A stretch of DNA of 11,402 nt, from NCBI GenBank assembly GCA_003697105.1, contig RFFQ01000073.1, positions 1-11,402 of the forward strand. Reading direction: 5' to 3'. This stretch comes from Gemmatimonadota bacterium (lineage in GTDB: Bacteria; 4572-55; J002). Positions 1 through 7,079 of this stretch are shown in pieces; position 1 is the stretch's first letter; the number at the start of each line of letters is the position of its first letter. A program made the position numbers and the translations under genes. Under the pieces are notes generated by a model, which saw only the letters and a list, made by a program, of their open reading frames with translations, was not told the origin of the DNA and made no database searches.

Positions 1-948
1 CGGTACATCCGGGCAACCCTGCTCATCCGCCACATAGCGCACGTTTTCATGATCCACCGATACAAACGGAATACCCCGTTTTTTGATGGGCACCTCATCG
101 GTGTACCCAATGGAGATCACTTTGATGGGTTGGTTGGTGGTACGGGCTAATTCCTGCAACCAGATTGACACATTTTTTATTGCATTTTGGATCGGAATAT
201 TCTCATTTTCCACGCGATAATGTCCGAGCTCAAAGCTTTCCATTTGGAATTCCCCGCTTATTTCCTTGGGTGGTGTTGGCAGGGAGGTTTCAGGTTCCGG
301 ATGGGATGGTGGTTGGGTTTCTGATTTAGTCTGTGCCGATCCAGATGGTGGAGGTACCGGTACCGGCACCGGTTCTGCCGGAGGGTGCTCTTCCGTAGCG
401 GCTGGGGGTGCTTCTGGTTCTGCCAGAGGGTGCTCTTCCGTAGCGGCTGGGGGTTCTTCCGGCGTCGGTTCTACCGGGGGTGTTTCCTCTGTAACGGCAG
501 GAGGTTCTTCCGGCGTCGGTTCTGCCGGCGGTGTTTCCTCTGTAACGGCTGGGGGTTCTTCTGGAGCAAGTTCTGCCGATTTAGATTTTGCCGGCGGTTC
601 GCCCCCCAACTCTGCCATTCGTTCGGAAATAAACGTAATAATTTGGGGATCGGTGGCAATATCAACAGCGAGCCGCCCTTGGTTATCTTTCAAAAAGGGG
701 TCGGCATTTTTTTGTAACAGCAGACGAACACCATCGACCCGGTTCAGTTTGGCGGCATACATCAAGGCGGTTGTGCCGTTCTCATCCGGCTCATTCACAT
801 CTGAACCGCGGTTAATGGCGATGATTATCATTACTAAGCTGTTGTCTTCAATCGCCTTAAATAGGTCTTCCCGCGTTTGCGAAAATCCTCCTAAAGGAAT
901 ACCAACGACTAAACTGAAGATAACGAAGATATGTATCAAGCGCTTCAT
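1..948 (-). CDS. Secreted ankyrin-repeat protein with Pro/Glu-rich repeats and probable OmpA-like C-terminus (3' end outside window)
   Basis: The gene reads without a stop from an ATG at 948 to the left edge, giving 316 residues with the C-terminus missing. Residues 1-23 look like a Sec signal peptide: MKR, a hydrophobic stretch, then GFS before Q24. Residues 28-97 contain ankyrin-like sequence, with the clearest unit being NGTTALMYAAKLNRVDGVRL (57-76) followed by LLQKNADPFLKDNQGR. Residues 117-236 are a Pro/Glu/Ala-rich spacer that includes four near-identical repeats. From about 238 the sequence becomes globular, and VISIGYTDEVPI (277-288) resembles the GHTD strand-loop of OmpA-type peptidoglycan-binding domains, so I call that domain tentatively. 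My inference is a periplasmic or envelope-spanning protein whose ankyrin part binds a partner and whose C-terminus may anchor to the cell wall. An AGGA-like ribosome site lies about 9 bases before the ATG. It follows the HAD gene on the same strand after 87 bases. Confidence 0.82.
   Translation of the reverse strand, partial: MKRLIHIFVIFSLVVGIPLGGFSQTREDLFKAIEDNSLVMIIIAINRGSDVNEPDENGTTALMYAAKLNRVDGVRLLLQKNADPFLKDNQGRLAVDIATDPQIITFISERMAELGGEPPAKSKSAELAPEEPPAVTEETPPAEPTPEEPPAVTEETPPVEPTPEEPPAATEEHPLAEPEAPPAATEEHPPAEPVPVPVPPPSGSAQTKSETQPPSHPEPETSLPTPPKEISGEFQMESFELGHYRVENENIPIQNAIKNVSIWLQELARTTNQPIKVISIGYTDEVPIKKRGIPFVSVDHENVRYVADEQGCPDVP
370..561 (-). repeat. In-frame tandem repeats coding the Pro/Glu spacer (two 51-bp and two 45-bp units)
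   Basis: Four consecutive units lie inside the ankyrin-protein gene. Units at 561-511 and 510-460 are 51 bp each and differ at 4 positions; they encode EEPPAVTEETPPAEPTP and its close copy. Units at 459-415 and 414-370 are 45 bp each and differ at 3 positions; they encode EEPPAATEEHPLAEP and EAPPAATEEHPPAEP. All units keep the reading frame. The near-identity at DNA level indicates recent expansion by slippage or unequal recombination, so copy number may vary between strains. A stiff Pro/Glu-rich spacer of this type is known from TonB-like periplasm-spanning proteins. Confidence 0.9.
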
Positions 949-998
949 AAACAGGCATCCTGTTGATAGTTTTAAGATGGCAATGATTTATGACGGTA

Positions 999-1027
999 AG
1001 GATACACCAGATCGAGGTGGAAATCAA
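999..1027 (-). promoter_or_regulatory. Candidate sigma70-type promoter for the ankyrin-repeat gene
   Basis: On the minus strand TTGATT (1027-1022) and TATCCT (1004-999) are separated by exactly 17 bases, in the 87-base gap between the HAD gene and the ankyrin gene. Transcription would begin near 992, giving a leader of about 44 bases. The call rests on consensus match alone; read-through from the HAD gene is the alternative. Confidence 0.35.
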
Positions 1028-1035
1028 CTTTATTT

Positions 1036-1512
1036 TTATTTTCCGCTCCGTAAGGTCGCATTGAGACGCTGGGGATGAAGCAATATATCCAATCCGGCGT
1101 CGATACGGGTCACGACCAGATCACTTGCCACCAGGGTTGCCGTAGCGGCACCTTCTTCTTGAATCGTGGCGATGCCCAAGGCGGCACGTTCCAGCATCAG
1201 GGAGTCATTCTGGCCATTACCGATTGCCACGACCCGATTAGCTCCCAATTGTTGGACGTAATCCCCTTTTGCTTGGGTTTGATCTGCTTGGGTGAGGATC
1301 ACCACTTGGCACGGTAAGCCAGCTAACGCGCGTTCCACCGTCCCAAACGTATCCGCTGTGATTACGTGGATTTTGAGATAATCCGCGAGTTGGCGCAACC
1401 GATCCGCTACCCCGTCAATTAAGTGTCCATCGATTGCCAATGTACCGTTATAATCCAGCACCAGATTTTCAAATTGGTAGGTTTGACCTCCTGAAATCTG
1501 AATTTGAAGCAT
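1036..1512 (-). CDS. Stand-alone HAD-superfamily protein, soluble P-type-ATPase-like (COG4087 type)
   Basis: The gene encodes 158 residues, the usual size of the small capless HAD proteins that resemble the phosphorylation domain of P-type ATPases. Motif I is LDYNGT (19-24) with nucleophile D20. Motif II is probably T52 in VITADT, motif III K82, and motif IV IGNGQND (97-103) ending in D103. The residue two after the nucleophile is Asn22, where HAD phosphatases normally carry the general acid/base Asp and P-type ATPases carry Thr. No metal-binding domain or membrane segment is present, so it is not itself a pump. The natural substrate of this family is not established; it may be a phosphatase or a phosphate-binding regulatory protein. 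The start is supported by a strong AGGAGG five bases before the ATG. It is divergent from the ALDH7 gene and upstream of the ankyrin gene on the same strand. Confidence 0.82.
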   Translation of the reverse strand: MLQIQISGGQTYQFENLVLDYNGTLAIDGHLIDGVADRLRQLADYLKIHVITADTFGTVERALAGLPCQVVILTQADQTQAKGDYVQQLGANRVVAIGNGQNDSLMLERAALGIATIQEEGAATATLVASDLVVTRIDAGLDILLHPQRLNATLRSGK

Positions 1513-1549
1513 TTTTCCTCCTGCGTCCGATTGAAATTTCGGATAAAAT

Positions 1550-1578
1550 GATATATTCCCCTTGAAAAATCAAGCCAA
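1550..1578 (-). promoter_or_regulatory. Candidate promoter for the HAD gene
   Basis: On the minus strand TTGGCT (1578-1573) and TATATC (1555-1550) are 17 bases apart, about 38 bases before the HAD start codon. The match is moderate. A small inverted repeat, CTTGA-AAAA-TCAAG (1561-1574), lies within the spacer and -35 region and could be an operator or chance. I found no convincing matching promoter on the plus strand for the ALDH7 gene in the rest of this 169-base divergent gap. Confidence 0.3.
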
Positions 1579-1681
1579 ACCATGTAGCTTGCGGCTATAT
1601 TATCCGTCATTTTTGATCTCGTGATGGGGGTATTGTTACCATCTCTCACATTTTATCATTTTTCAGAAAGGAGTTGTTCTT

Positions 1682-3202
1682 ATGAGTTATGATTTTCTTC
1701 AAAAATTGGGTATTAACGACATTAATTCTGGGGCGTATTGCGGTGAGTGGTTAGAGACATCCGGTACTGTATTGGAGGTTAAGACTCCAATTGACGGGTC
1801 GGTCATTGGGAAGGTGAAGCAAGCCTCCGCTGAAGATTACGAAAAGGTCATTCAAAAAGCGGGTGATGCGTTTAAGGTCTGGCGTACGATTCCAGCGCCG
1901 AAGCGAGGGGAAGTCGTCCGGCAGATTGGGCACGCCTTACGGGAGTACAAGGAAGACCTCGGGGCGTTGGTGACCTTAGAGATGGGCAAAATTAAAGCCG
2001 AAGGGTTGGGCGAAGTGCAAGAGATGATCGATATGGCTGATTTTGCGGTTGGGCAATCCCGCATGTTGTATGGTTTGACCATGAAAAGCGAACGGTCTCA
2101 GCACTTTATGATGGAACAGTGGCACCCGTTGGGGATTGTGGGTGTGATTTCGGCGTTCAACTTTCCGGTGGCGGTTTGGTCCTGGAATACCTTTTTAGCA
2201 CTGGTTTGCGGGGACTCTACGGTCTGGAAACCGGCGTCCAAAACCCCGTTGACGGCTATCGCCTGTATGAACATTATCCATGATGTTCTCAAGCGCAACG
2301 ATTGCCCGGATGGAATCTGTTCGCTGGTTATTGGTAGTGGGCGCGAAGTTGGCGAATTGATGGTCAATGACCCGCGAGTACCGCTGATTAGCGCCACCGG
2401 TAGCACACCGATGGGACAGAAGTTGGCGGCGAAAGTCTCGGCGCGGTTGGGTCGAACCATCCTCGAATTGGGTGGTAATAATGCCATCATTGTCACTCCG
2501 GCGGCGGATATGGAGATGGCGGTGCGTGCGATCCTGTTTGGTGCGGTCGGTACGGCGGGGCAGCGGTGTACTTCCACTCGCCGGATCATCGTTCATGAAT
2601 CCATCGAACAAGAACTGGTGGATAAACTGGTGGCGGCGTATAAGCAAGTGACGATTGGCAATCCACTGGAAGAGGGCACACTCATGGGTCCGTTGGTGGC
2701 AGATTATGCCGTGGATGACATGATGGCGGCAATTGAGCGCATCAAAGCGGAAGGTGGCGAAATTGTGTACGGGGGAGAAAAGCTGGATCACCCTGGAGGT
2801 TGCTATGTCACACCCTGTATTGCGCGGGCAAAGAACGAGTTTGAGATCGTGCAGGAGGAGACCTTTGCGCCAATCCTGTACATCATCAAATATAGTGATT
2901 TTGATGAAGCCTTAGCGTTACACAACGGCGTTCCGCAGGGCTTATCATCCGCGATTTTCACCAACGATGTCCGGGAGGCGCACAAGTTCCTGAGTGAGGT
3001 CGGGAGCGACTGCGGAATTGCGAACGTCAACATTGGGACGTCCGGTGCGGAAATCGGCGGGGCGTTTGGTGGCGAGAAAGATACCGGTGGTGGTCGTGAA
3101 TCCGGCTCGGATGCGTGGAAAGCGTACATGCGTCGCCAGACGAACACCCTCAACTGGGGTACGGAGTTGCCGCTGGCACAGGGCATCAAGTTTGGTGAAT
3201 AA
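1682..3202 (+). CDS. ALDH7 (antiquitin-type) aldehyde dehydrogenase, probable alpha-aminoadipate semialdehyde dehydrogenase
   Basis: This is a full-length 506-residue NAD(P)-dependent aldehyde dehydrogenase that oxidises an aldehyde to the acid in the cytoplasm. Visible active-site parts are the oxyanion-hole Asn160 in AFNFP, Lys183 in WKPAS, the nucleotide-binding GSTPMG (240-245), the general base Glu262 in LELGGNN, the catalytic Cys296 in GQRCTSTRR, and Glu393 in EETFAP. The C-terminal stretch NIGTSGAEIGGAFGGEK (450-466), followed by TGGGRESGSDAWK, is a signature of the ALDH7 family. Known members oxidise alpha-aminoadipate semialdehyde / piperideine-6-carboxylate in lysine breakdown (ALDH7A1, AmaB, Pcd), and some also act on betaine aldehyde or lipid-derived aldehydes. 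The family call is firm, but the substrate is inferred, since no other lysine-catabolism gene is in view. The start is supported by AAAGGAG (1667-1673) eight bases before the ATG. Confidence 0.95.
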   Translation: MSYDFLQKLGINDINSGAYCGEWLETSGTVLEVKTPIDGSVIGKVKQASAEDYEKVIQKAGDAFKVWRTIPAPKRGEVVRQIGHALREYKEDLGALVTLEMGKIKAEGLGEVQEMIDMADFAVGQSRMLYGLTMKSERSQHFMMEQWHPLGIVGVISAFNFPVAVWSWNTFLALVCGDSTVWKPASKTPLTAIACMNIIHDVLKRNDCPDGICSLVIGSGREVGELMVNDPRVPLISATGSTPMGQKLAAKVSARLGRTILELGGNNAIIVTPAADMEMAVRAILFGAVGTAGQRCTSTRRIIVHESIEQELVDKLVAAYKQVTIGNPLEEGTLMGPLVADYAVDDMMAAIERIKAEGGEIVYGGEKLDHPGGCYVTPCIARAKNEFEIVQEETFAPILYIIKYSDFDEALALHNGVPQGLSSAIFTNDVREAHKFLSEVGSDCGIANVNIGTSGAEIGGAFGGEKDTGGGRESGSDAWKAYMRRQTNTLNWGTELPLAQGIKFGE

Positions 3203-3212
3203 TGTTCTGATC

Positions 3213-3254
3213 CTAGCAGATTTCACCCCCTCCCCATCCGGTGGAATCTGCTAG
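3213..3254. repeat. Long inverted repeat between ALDH7 and CLC genes
   Basis: CTAGCAGATTTCACC (3213-3227) can pair with GGTGGAATCTGCTAG (3240-3254), a 15-bp stem with a single T-G wobble around a 12-base C-rich loop. It starts 10 bases after the ALDH7 stop. There is no T-run on either side in either orientation, so it does not look like a standard intrinsic terminator by itself. It could stabilise the 3' end of the ALDH7 transcript, act with the next hairpin, or be a protein-binding palindrome. Confidence 0.75.
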
Positions 3255-3265
3255 ACCCCAACTGG

Positions 3266-3304
3266 AACCACATCGACACCGCGTGTTGCTGTGGTTTTCC
3301 TTTT
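3266..3304 (+). terminator. Probable intrinsic terminator or attenuator hairpin just before the CLC pair
   Basis: AACCACA (3266-3272) pairs with TGTGGTT (3290-3296). After one mismatch the stem continues through CGACAC and GTGTTG (3274-3288, one G-T wobble) to a 3-base loop CGC (3280-3282). The paired region is followed by TTCCTTTT, a U-rich but imperfect tail. In the plus orientation this fits a terminator for the ALDH7 transcript. It ends only 16 bases before the first CLC start codon, and I see no promoter between hairpin and gene, so it may equally be a leader attenuator. Confidence 0.6.
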
Positions 3305-3320
3305 ATGAGTCGATAGCACT

Positions 3321-5198
3321 ATGATGAATCGTCGGTTTGCGTGGATAGATGACTTTCGCCACGCTGTATTATTTTGGTTTCTCCGCTTACGGCAACGGCA
3401 AGGTTTTTCAACAATTTACGGCTTAGCGGTCTTAGTGGGTTTAGGTGCTGGGATCGGGTCGGTTCTGTTTTACAAGGCGATCATGACCTTCACCCATTTT
3501 TTTTTCGGGACCGTTGCCGGTTGGCTGGTGGGGATTGACCATTTTTATGAGCGATTTCTCCATGCGAATGGTCATGGGTTGCTGCTGATCGGGTACATGC
3601 CATCTCCCCGTTTGGTGCTACTGGTTTTGATTCCGATGATTGGCGCGGTAGCCGTCTCCGCGTTTATCCGGCGTTTTGCCCCCGAAGCAGAGGGTCACGG
3701 CGTCCCCGAAGTGATGGAAGCTGTGGCAAAAAAAGATGGTGTGATTCCGCCGCATGTGGCGATTGTAAAGATTTTAGCGTCTGCCTTATGTATTTCAACC
3801 GGAGGTTCTGTCGGGCGGGAAGGACCCAGTGTGCAGATCGGGGCGGCGATTGGCTCCTCAATTGGACAATTTTTCCGCATGTCTGCCGACCGGGTACGGG
3901 TGCTGGTGGGGTGCGGTGCCGCCGCCGGTATTGCGGCATCGTTTAACGCCCCGATTGCCGGCGCCCTTTTTGCCTCCGAAATTATTCTCACCGATTTTGC
4001 CGTAGCGACTTTCAGCCCGCTCATCATCTCTTCCGTAACGGCGGTAGCGGTTGCTCGCACCTTTTTAGGGGATGAAACGGCGTTCCACGTGCCGACCTAC
4101 GAATTTACCCATTTCATGGAATTACCGTTGTATGCGCTCTTGGGTATCATTGCCGGGGTGATTTCCATTTACTTTATCCACACGTTGTACCGGGTGGAAG
4201 ATAGTTTAGGAGAACTCAAGATTCACCCGCTGATGCGTGCCGCTCTCGGCGGTACCTTTGTCGGTGTGATGGGCTTGTATTTTCCGCAGTTGTTTGGGAT
4301 TGGTTATGAACTGATTACCAATGCCTTAGCCGGAAAAATGACGGTTTTAATCTTGTTTTTTCTGATCTTCATCAAACCGCTGGCGACCGGTTCGACCCTC
4401 GGGGGTGGGGGTTCCGGAGGTGTTTTTGCCCCAACGCTTTTCATGGGTGCGGTTTTAGGGGATTTTTTCGGGCAAAGTGCCCACAGCCTTTTTCCGGCAT
4501 TACAATCATCACCCGGCGCGTTTGCGCTGGTGGGGATGGCGGCGCTAGTCTCTGGGGTGATCCGTGCCCCCTTGACGGGCATTTTGATCATCTTCGAGAT
4601 TACCGGTAGCTATGAAATCATTTTGCCGGTAATGCTGGCGGCGGTCACCAGTGCGCTGGTCGCCCACCGCTTAGAACCGGATACGATCTACACCATTAAG
4701 CTCAAACGGCGTGGTATCCATATCGGACAAGAAGGAGATGTGGCGGTACTGCAACAAATTCGTGTGAGCGAGGTGATGGATATCGAATTGGAACCGATTA
4801 AAGTCGGTACACCCGCCCATCAGGCAATTGACCTTATCAAGCAGAGCAAACATGATTTATTTCCGGTGGTCACGGACGATCATTCCTTGATCGGAACGAT
4901 TTCGTTTCAGGAATTGCGTCCCGTGCTGGCAGAACCGGAAGTCTTGCTTAATATTTTAATTGTTGATGACTTTGTAAACCGGGATTTTTTAACGGTCAAC
5001 CCAGAGTCCACCTTGTTGGAGGCACTCCATGCGTTTAGTGTGAGGGATGTGAGTGCGTTGCCGGTGGTGGATCGGCAAAATCCCCAACGATTAGTTGGTA
5101 TTTTACGCCGTCCCGATGTGCTGCAGCGGTATCGCCGGGAGGTGTTGTTTTCGCGATCCGCGGATTCGTTTTCCGCCGAAACTCCTGAGGTATCTTAA
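3321..5198 (+). CDS. CLC-family chloride channel/transporter with C-terminal CBS pair (first of tandem pair)
   Basis: This 625-residue inner-membrane protein has a CLC transport core (about 30-460) and two CBS domains (about 482-545 and 549-607). The selectivity motifs are GHGVP (125-129), GREGP (165-169, gating glutamate E167), GVFAP (367-371) and the pore tyrosine Y457 in TIYTIK. Compared with E. coli ClC-ec1, the anion-coordinating Ser of GSGIP is His126. The position of the proton-pathway glutamate (E203 of ClC-ec1) appears to be Ile221 in LFASEIIL. Loss of that glutamate is seen in CLC channels, so this may be a channel rather than a Cl-/H+ exchanger; this is inference. The CBS domains probably sense a nucleotide or ionic strength. 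There is no clear ribosome site before the ATG, but the N-terminus aligns residue for residue with the downstream paralogue, supporting the start. The stop codon abuts the next gene. Confidence 0.94.
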   Translation: MMNRRFAWIDDFRHAVLFWFLRLRQRQGFSTIYGLAVLVGLGAGIGSVLFYKAIMTFTHFFFGTVAGWLVGIDHFYERFLHANGHGLLLIGYMPSPRLVLLVLIPMIGAVAVSAFIRRFAPEAEGHGVPEVMEAVAKKDGVIPPHVAIVKILASALCISTGGSVGREGPSVQIGAAIGSSIGQFFRMSADRVRVLVGCGAAAGIAASFNAPIAGALFASEIILTDFAVATFSPLIISSVTAVAVARTFLGDETAFHVPTYEFTHFMELPLYALLGIIAGVISIYFIHTLYRVEDSLGELKIHPLMRAALGGTFVGVMGLYFPQLFGIGYELITNALAGKMTVLILFFLIFIKPLATGSTLGGGGSGGVFAPTLFMGAVLGDFFGQSAHSLFPALQSSPGAFALVGMAALVSGVIRAPLTGILIIFEITGSYEIILPVMLAAVTSALVAHRLEPDTIYTIKLKRRGIHIGQEGDVAVLQQIRVSEVMDIELEPIKVGTPAHQAIDLIKQSKHDLFPVVTDDHSLIGTISFQELRPVLAEPEVLLNILIVDDFVNRDFLTVNPESTLLEALHAFSVRDVSALPVVDRQNPQRLVGILRRPDVLQRYRREVLFSRSADSFSAETPEVS

Positions 5199-7079
5199 AT
5201 GGAAGCCGTCTTGACTCGGACAGAGCAATTGCGGCGTTCGATTATCTTTTTATTTTTGCGGTTACGCCGCCGGCATGGTTTCTCCTTAATTTATGCTTTG
5301 GCGATTTTAGTGGGTTACTTTGGCGGATTGGGATCGGTGTTGTTGCACAGAGCGATCCTCTGGGGCGATCATTTCTTTTTTGGGGTGCTGGGGCAACTGT
5401 TGGTCGGGGTAAACCACTTTCGGATGATGTTTTTGCAGGCGAGTGAAGAAGGACATTTGCTAATCCATGTTTTACCGCATTATCGCTTGTTTTTCCTGAT
5501 TCTGATTCCCGCCGGTGGGATTATGGTCACGGCGCTTCTCATCCGGCGGTTTGCTCCGGAAGCCGCGGGGCACGGTGTCCCCGAGGTTATGGTAGCAGTT
5601 GCCCGCAACGGCGGGGTGATTCCGCCGCATGTGGCGTTGGTTAAAACTATTGGTTCGGCATTGACGATCTCGACCGGCGGATCGGTGGGGCACGAGGGAC
5701 CCAGTGTGCAGATCGGCGGGGCAATTGGCTCGGCTGTGGGGCAATTCTTTCGGATGTCTTCTAACGGCATGCGCGTTTTAGTGGGCTGTGGTGCGGCGGC
5801 GGGCATTTCGGCCTCATTTAATGCCCCCATCGCCGGCGCGCTCTTTGCCGCTGAGATTATTTTAGGCGATTTTGCGGTCTCCACATTCAGCCCGGTTATC
5901 GTGGCTTCGGTTATTGCCGCTGCGACCTCCCGTGCCTATTTCGGCAATTCACCCGCGTTTGAAATTGCCGGAATGTACACGTTAAATCACCCAGTAGAAC
6001 TTCCGTTGTATATTGCGCTTGGCATTGTTGCCGGCTTTGCTTCGCTTTATTTCATCCGGGTGTTCTACTGGGTGGAAGACCGTTTTGAAGCATTGAAATT
6101 TCACTATCTACTCAAAGCCGCACTTGGTGGGAGTCTTGTCGGGTTGTGTGGGTTGGTATTCCCGCAGTTATTTGGCATTGGTTACGAACCGATTACCAGT
6201 GCTTTAGCGGGGCGATTGACTCCACTGGTGTTGCTGATCTTGATCTTGCTCAAACCGATTATCAGTGCCGCCACCTTGGGTGGTGGCGGATCCGGGGGTG
6301 TTTTTGCGCCGGCATTGTTTATGGGGGCGTTGCTGGGTGACCTGTTTGGGCAGATCGCTCATGGCATTTTCCCGATGCTCCAAGCGGCACCGGGGGCATT
6401 TGCACTGGTAGGTATGGCGGCGCTGGTTGCCGGTACCATGCGCGCCTCTCTGACGGCTATTTTAATGATCTTTGAAATCACCGGCAGCTATGAGATCATC
6501 TTACCCTTAATGCTGGTCACGGTCACCACGGCAATGGTTACCCACCAGTTTGAACCGTACACTATTTACACCTTAAAGCTGGCAAAACGCGGCATCCATA
6601 TTGGACAAGAAGGCGATGTGGACATTTTAGGCAGATTGAAAGTCGCTGAAGAGATGATTACCGATATTGAACCGGTTGAGGTGGAAACACCGGTTGACCA
6701 GATATTGGCGCGGGTCAAAACGAGCAAATTTGATCTCTTTCCGGTGGTGAATGCGAGTCATGAGCTTGTTGGCACCATTTCCTTTCAGGATTTACGTCCC
6801 ATTTTGGCGGAACCCGGCTCACTGACACGCATGTTAATTGCGGATGATGTGATGAATCGGGATGTGTTGACCGTGACGCCGGATGCCTCCTTATTGGATG
6901 CGTTGCATTGTTTCGGGGTACGGGATGTGAACGCCTTGGCGGTGGTGGATGGCTCCCCTCAAAATCGCTTGATCGGGATTCTGCGCCGTCCAGACGTGCT
7001 GCAACGCTATCGCCGCGAGGTACTCTTTGCGGGGGAAAACACCGATCAACTGTTGCCGGATGGGGGTAAAAATGTCTGA
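5199..7079 (+). CDS. CLC-family chloride channel/transporter with C-terminal CBS pair (second of tandem pair)
   Basis: This 626-residue paralogue of the gene immediately upstream is collinear with it from the N-terminal FLRLR region through both CBS domains. Motifs are GHGVP (124-128), GHEGP (164-168, gating glutamate E166), GVFAP (367-371) and Y457. As in its partner, the selectivity Ser is replaced by His125, and the proton-glutamate position appears to be Ile220 in LFAAEIIL. It differs in having His165 instead of Arg just before the gating glutamate. Its ATG directly follows the TAA of the first CLC gene with no gap, and TGAGGT inside the end of that gene can serve as ribosome site, so translation is probably coupled. 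CLC proteins are dimers, so a heterodimer of the two products is possible. Its last 34 bases overlap the 3' end of gmhB on the other strand. Confidence 0.95.
   Translation: MEAVLTRTEQLRRSIIFLFLRLRRRHGFSLIYALAILVGYFGGLGSVLLHRAILWGDHFFFGVLGQLLVGVNHFRMMFLQASEEGHLLIHVLPHYRLFFLILIPAGGIMVTALLIRRFAPEAAGHGVPEVMVAVARNGGVIPPHVALVKTIGSALTISTGGSVGHEGPSVQIGGAIGSAVGQFFRMSSNGMRVLVGCGAAAGISASFNAPIAGALFAAEIILGDFAVSTFSPVIVASVIAAATSRAYFGNSPAFEIAGMYTLNHPVELPLYIALGIVAGFASLYFIRVFYWVEDRFEALKFHYLLKAALGGSLVGLCGLVFPQLFGIGYEPITSALAGRLTPLVLLILILLKPIISAATLGGGGSGGVFAPALFMGALLGDLFGQIAHGIFPMLQAAPGAFALVGMAALVAGTMRASLTAILMIFEITGSYEIILPLMLVTVTTAMVTHQFEPYTIYTLKLAKRGIHIGQEGDVDILGRLKVAEEMITDIEPVEVETPVDQILARVKTSKFDLFPVVNASHELVGTISFQDLRPILAEPGSLTRMLIADDVMNRDVLTVTPDASLLDALHCFGVRDVNALAVVDGSPQNRLIGILRRPDVLQRYRREVLFAGENTDQLLPDGGKNV

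Noticed and set aside
266-1078. A 270-codon open frame on the plus strand opposite the ankyrin-repeat gene
   Set aside because: Its Gly/Ser-rich translation is the antisense image of the Pro/Glu repeats. The minus-strand frame has a signal peptide and ankyrin motifs, and continues to the window edge.
1596-1603. TATATTAT as a -10 box for the ALDH7 gene
   Set aside because: No acceptable -35 hexamer occurs 16-18 bases upstream on the plus strand.
2098-2791. Long minus-strand open frames inside the ALDH7 gene
   Set aside because: The plus-strand frame contains all ALDH catalytic motifs. The minus-strand translations show no recognisable motif and overlap each other.
3203-3320. Fluoride (crcB) riboswitch upstream of the CLC genes
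   Set aside because: Considered because some CLC proteins are fluoride exporters, but the conserved GGNGAUGG and CUGAUGACxCCU type segments are not present.
3321-7079. CLC^F fluoride exporter assignment for the CLC pair
   Set aside because: The selectivity position is His, not the Met typical of CLC^F, and the proton-glutamate position is apparently Ile rather than Asn. Only the general CLC family call is justified.
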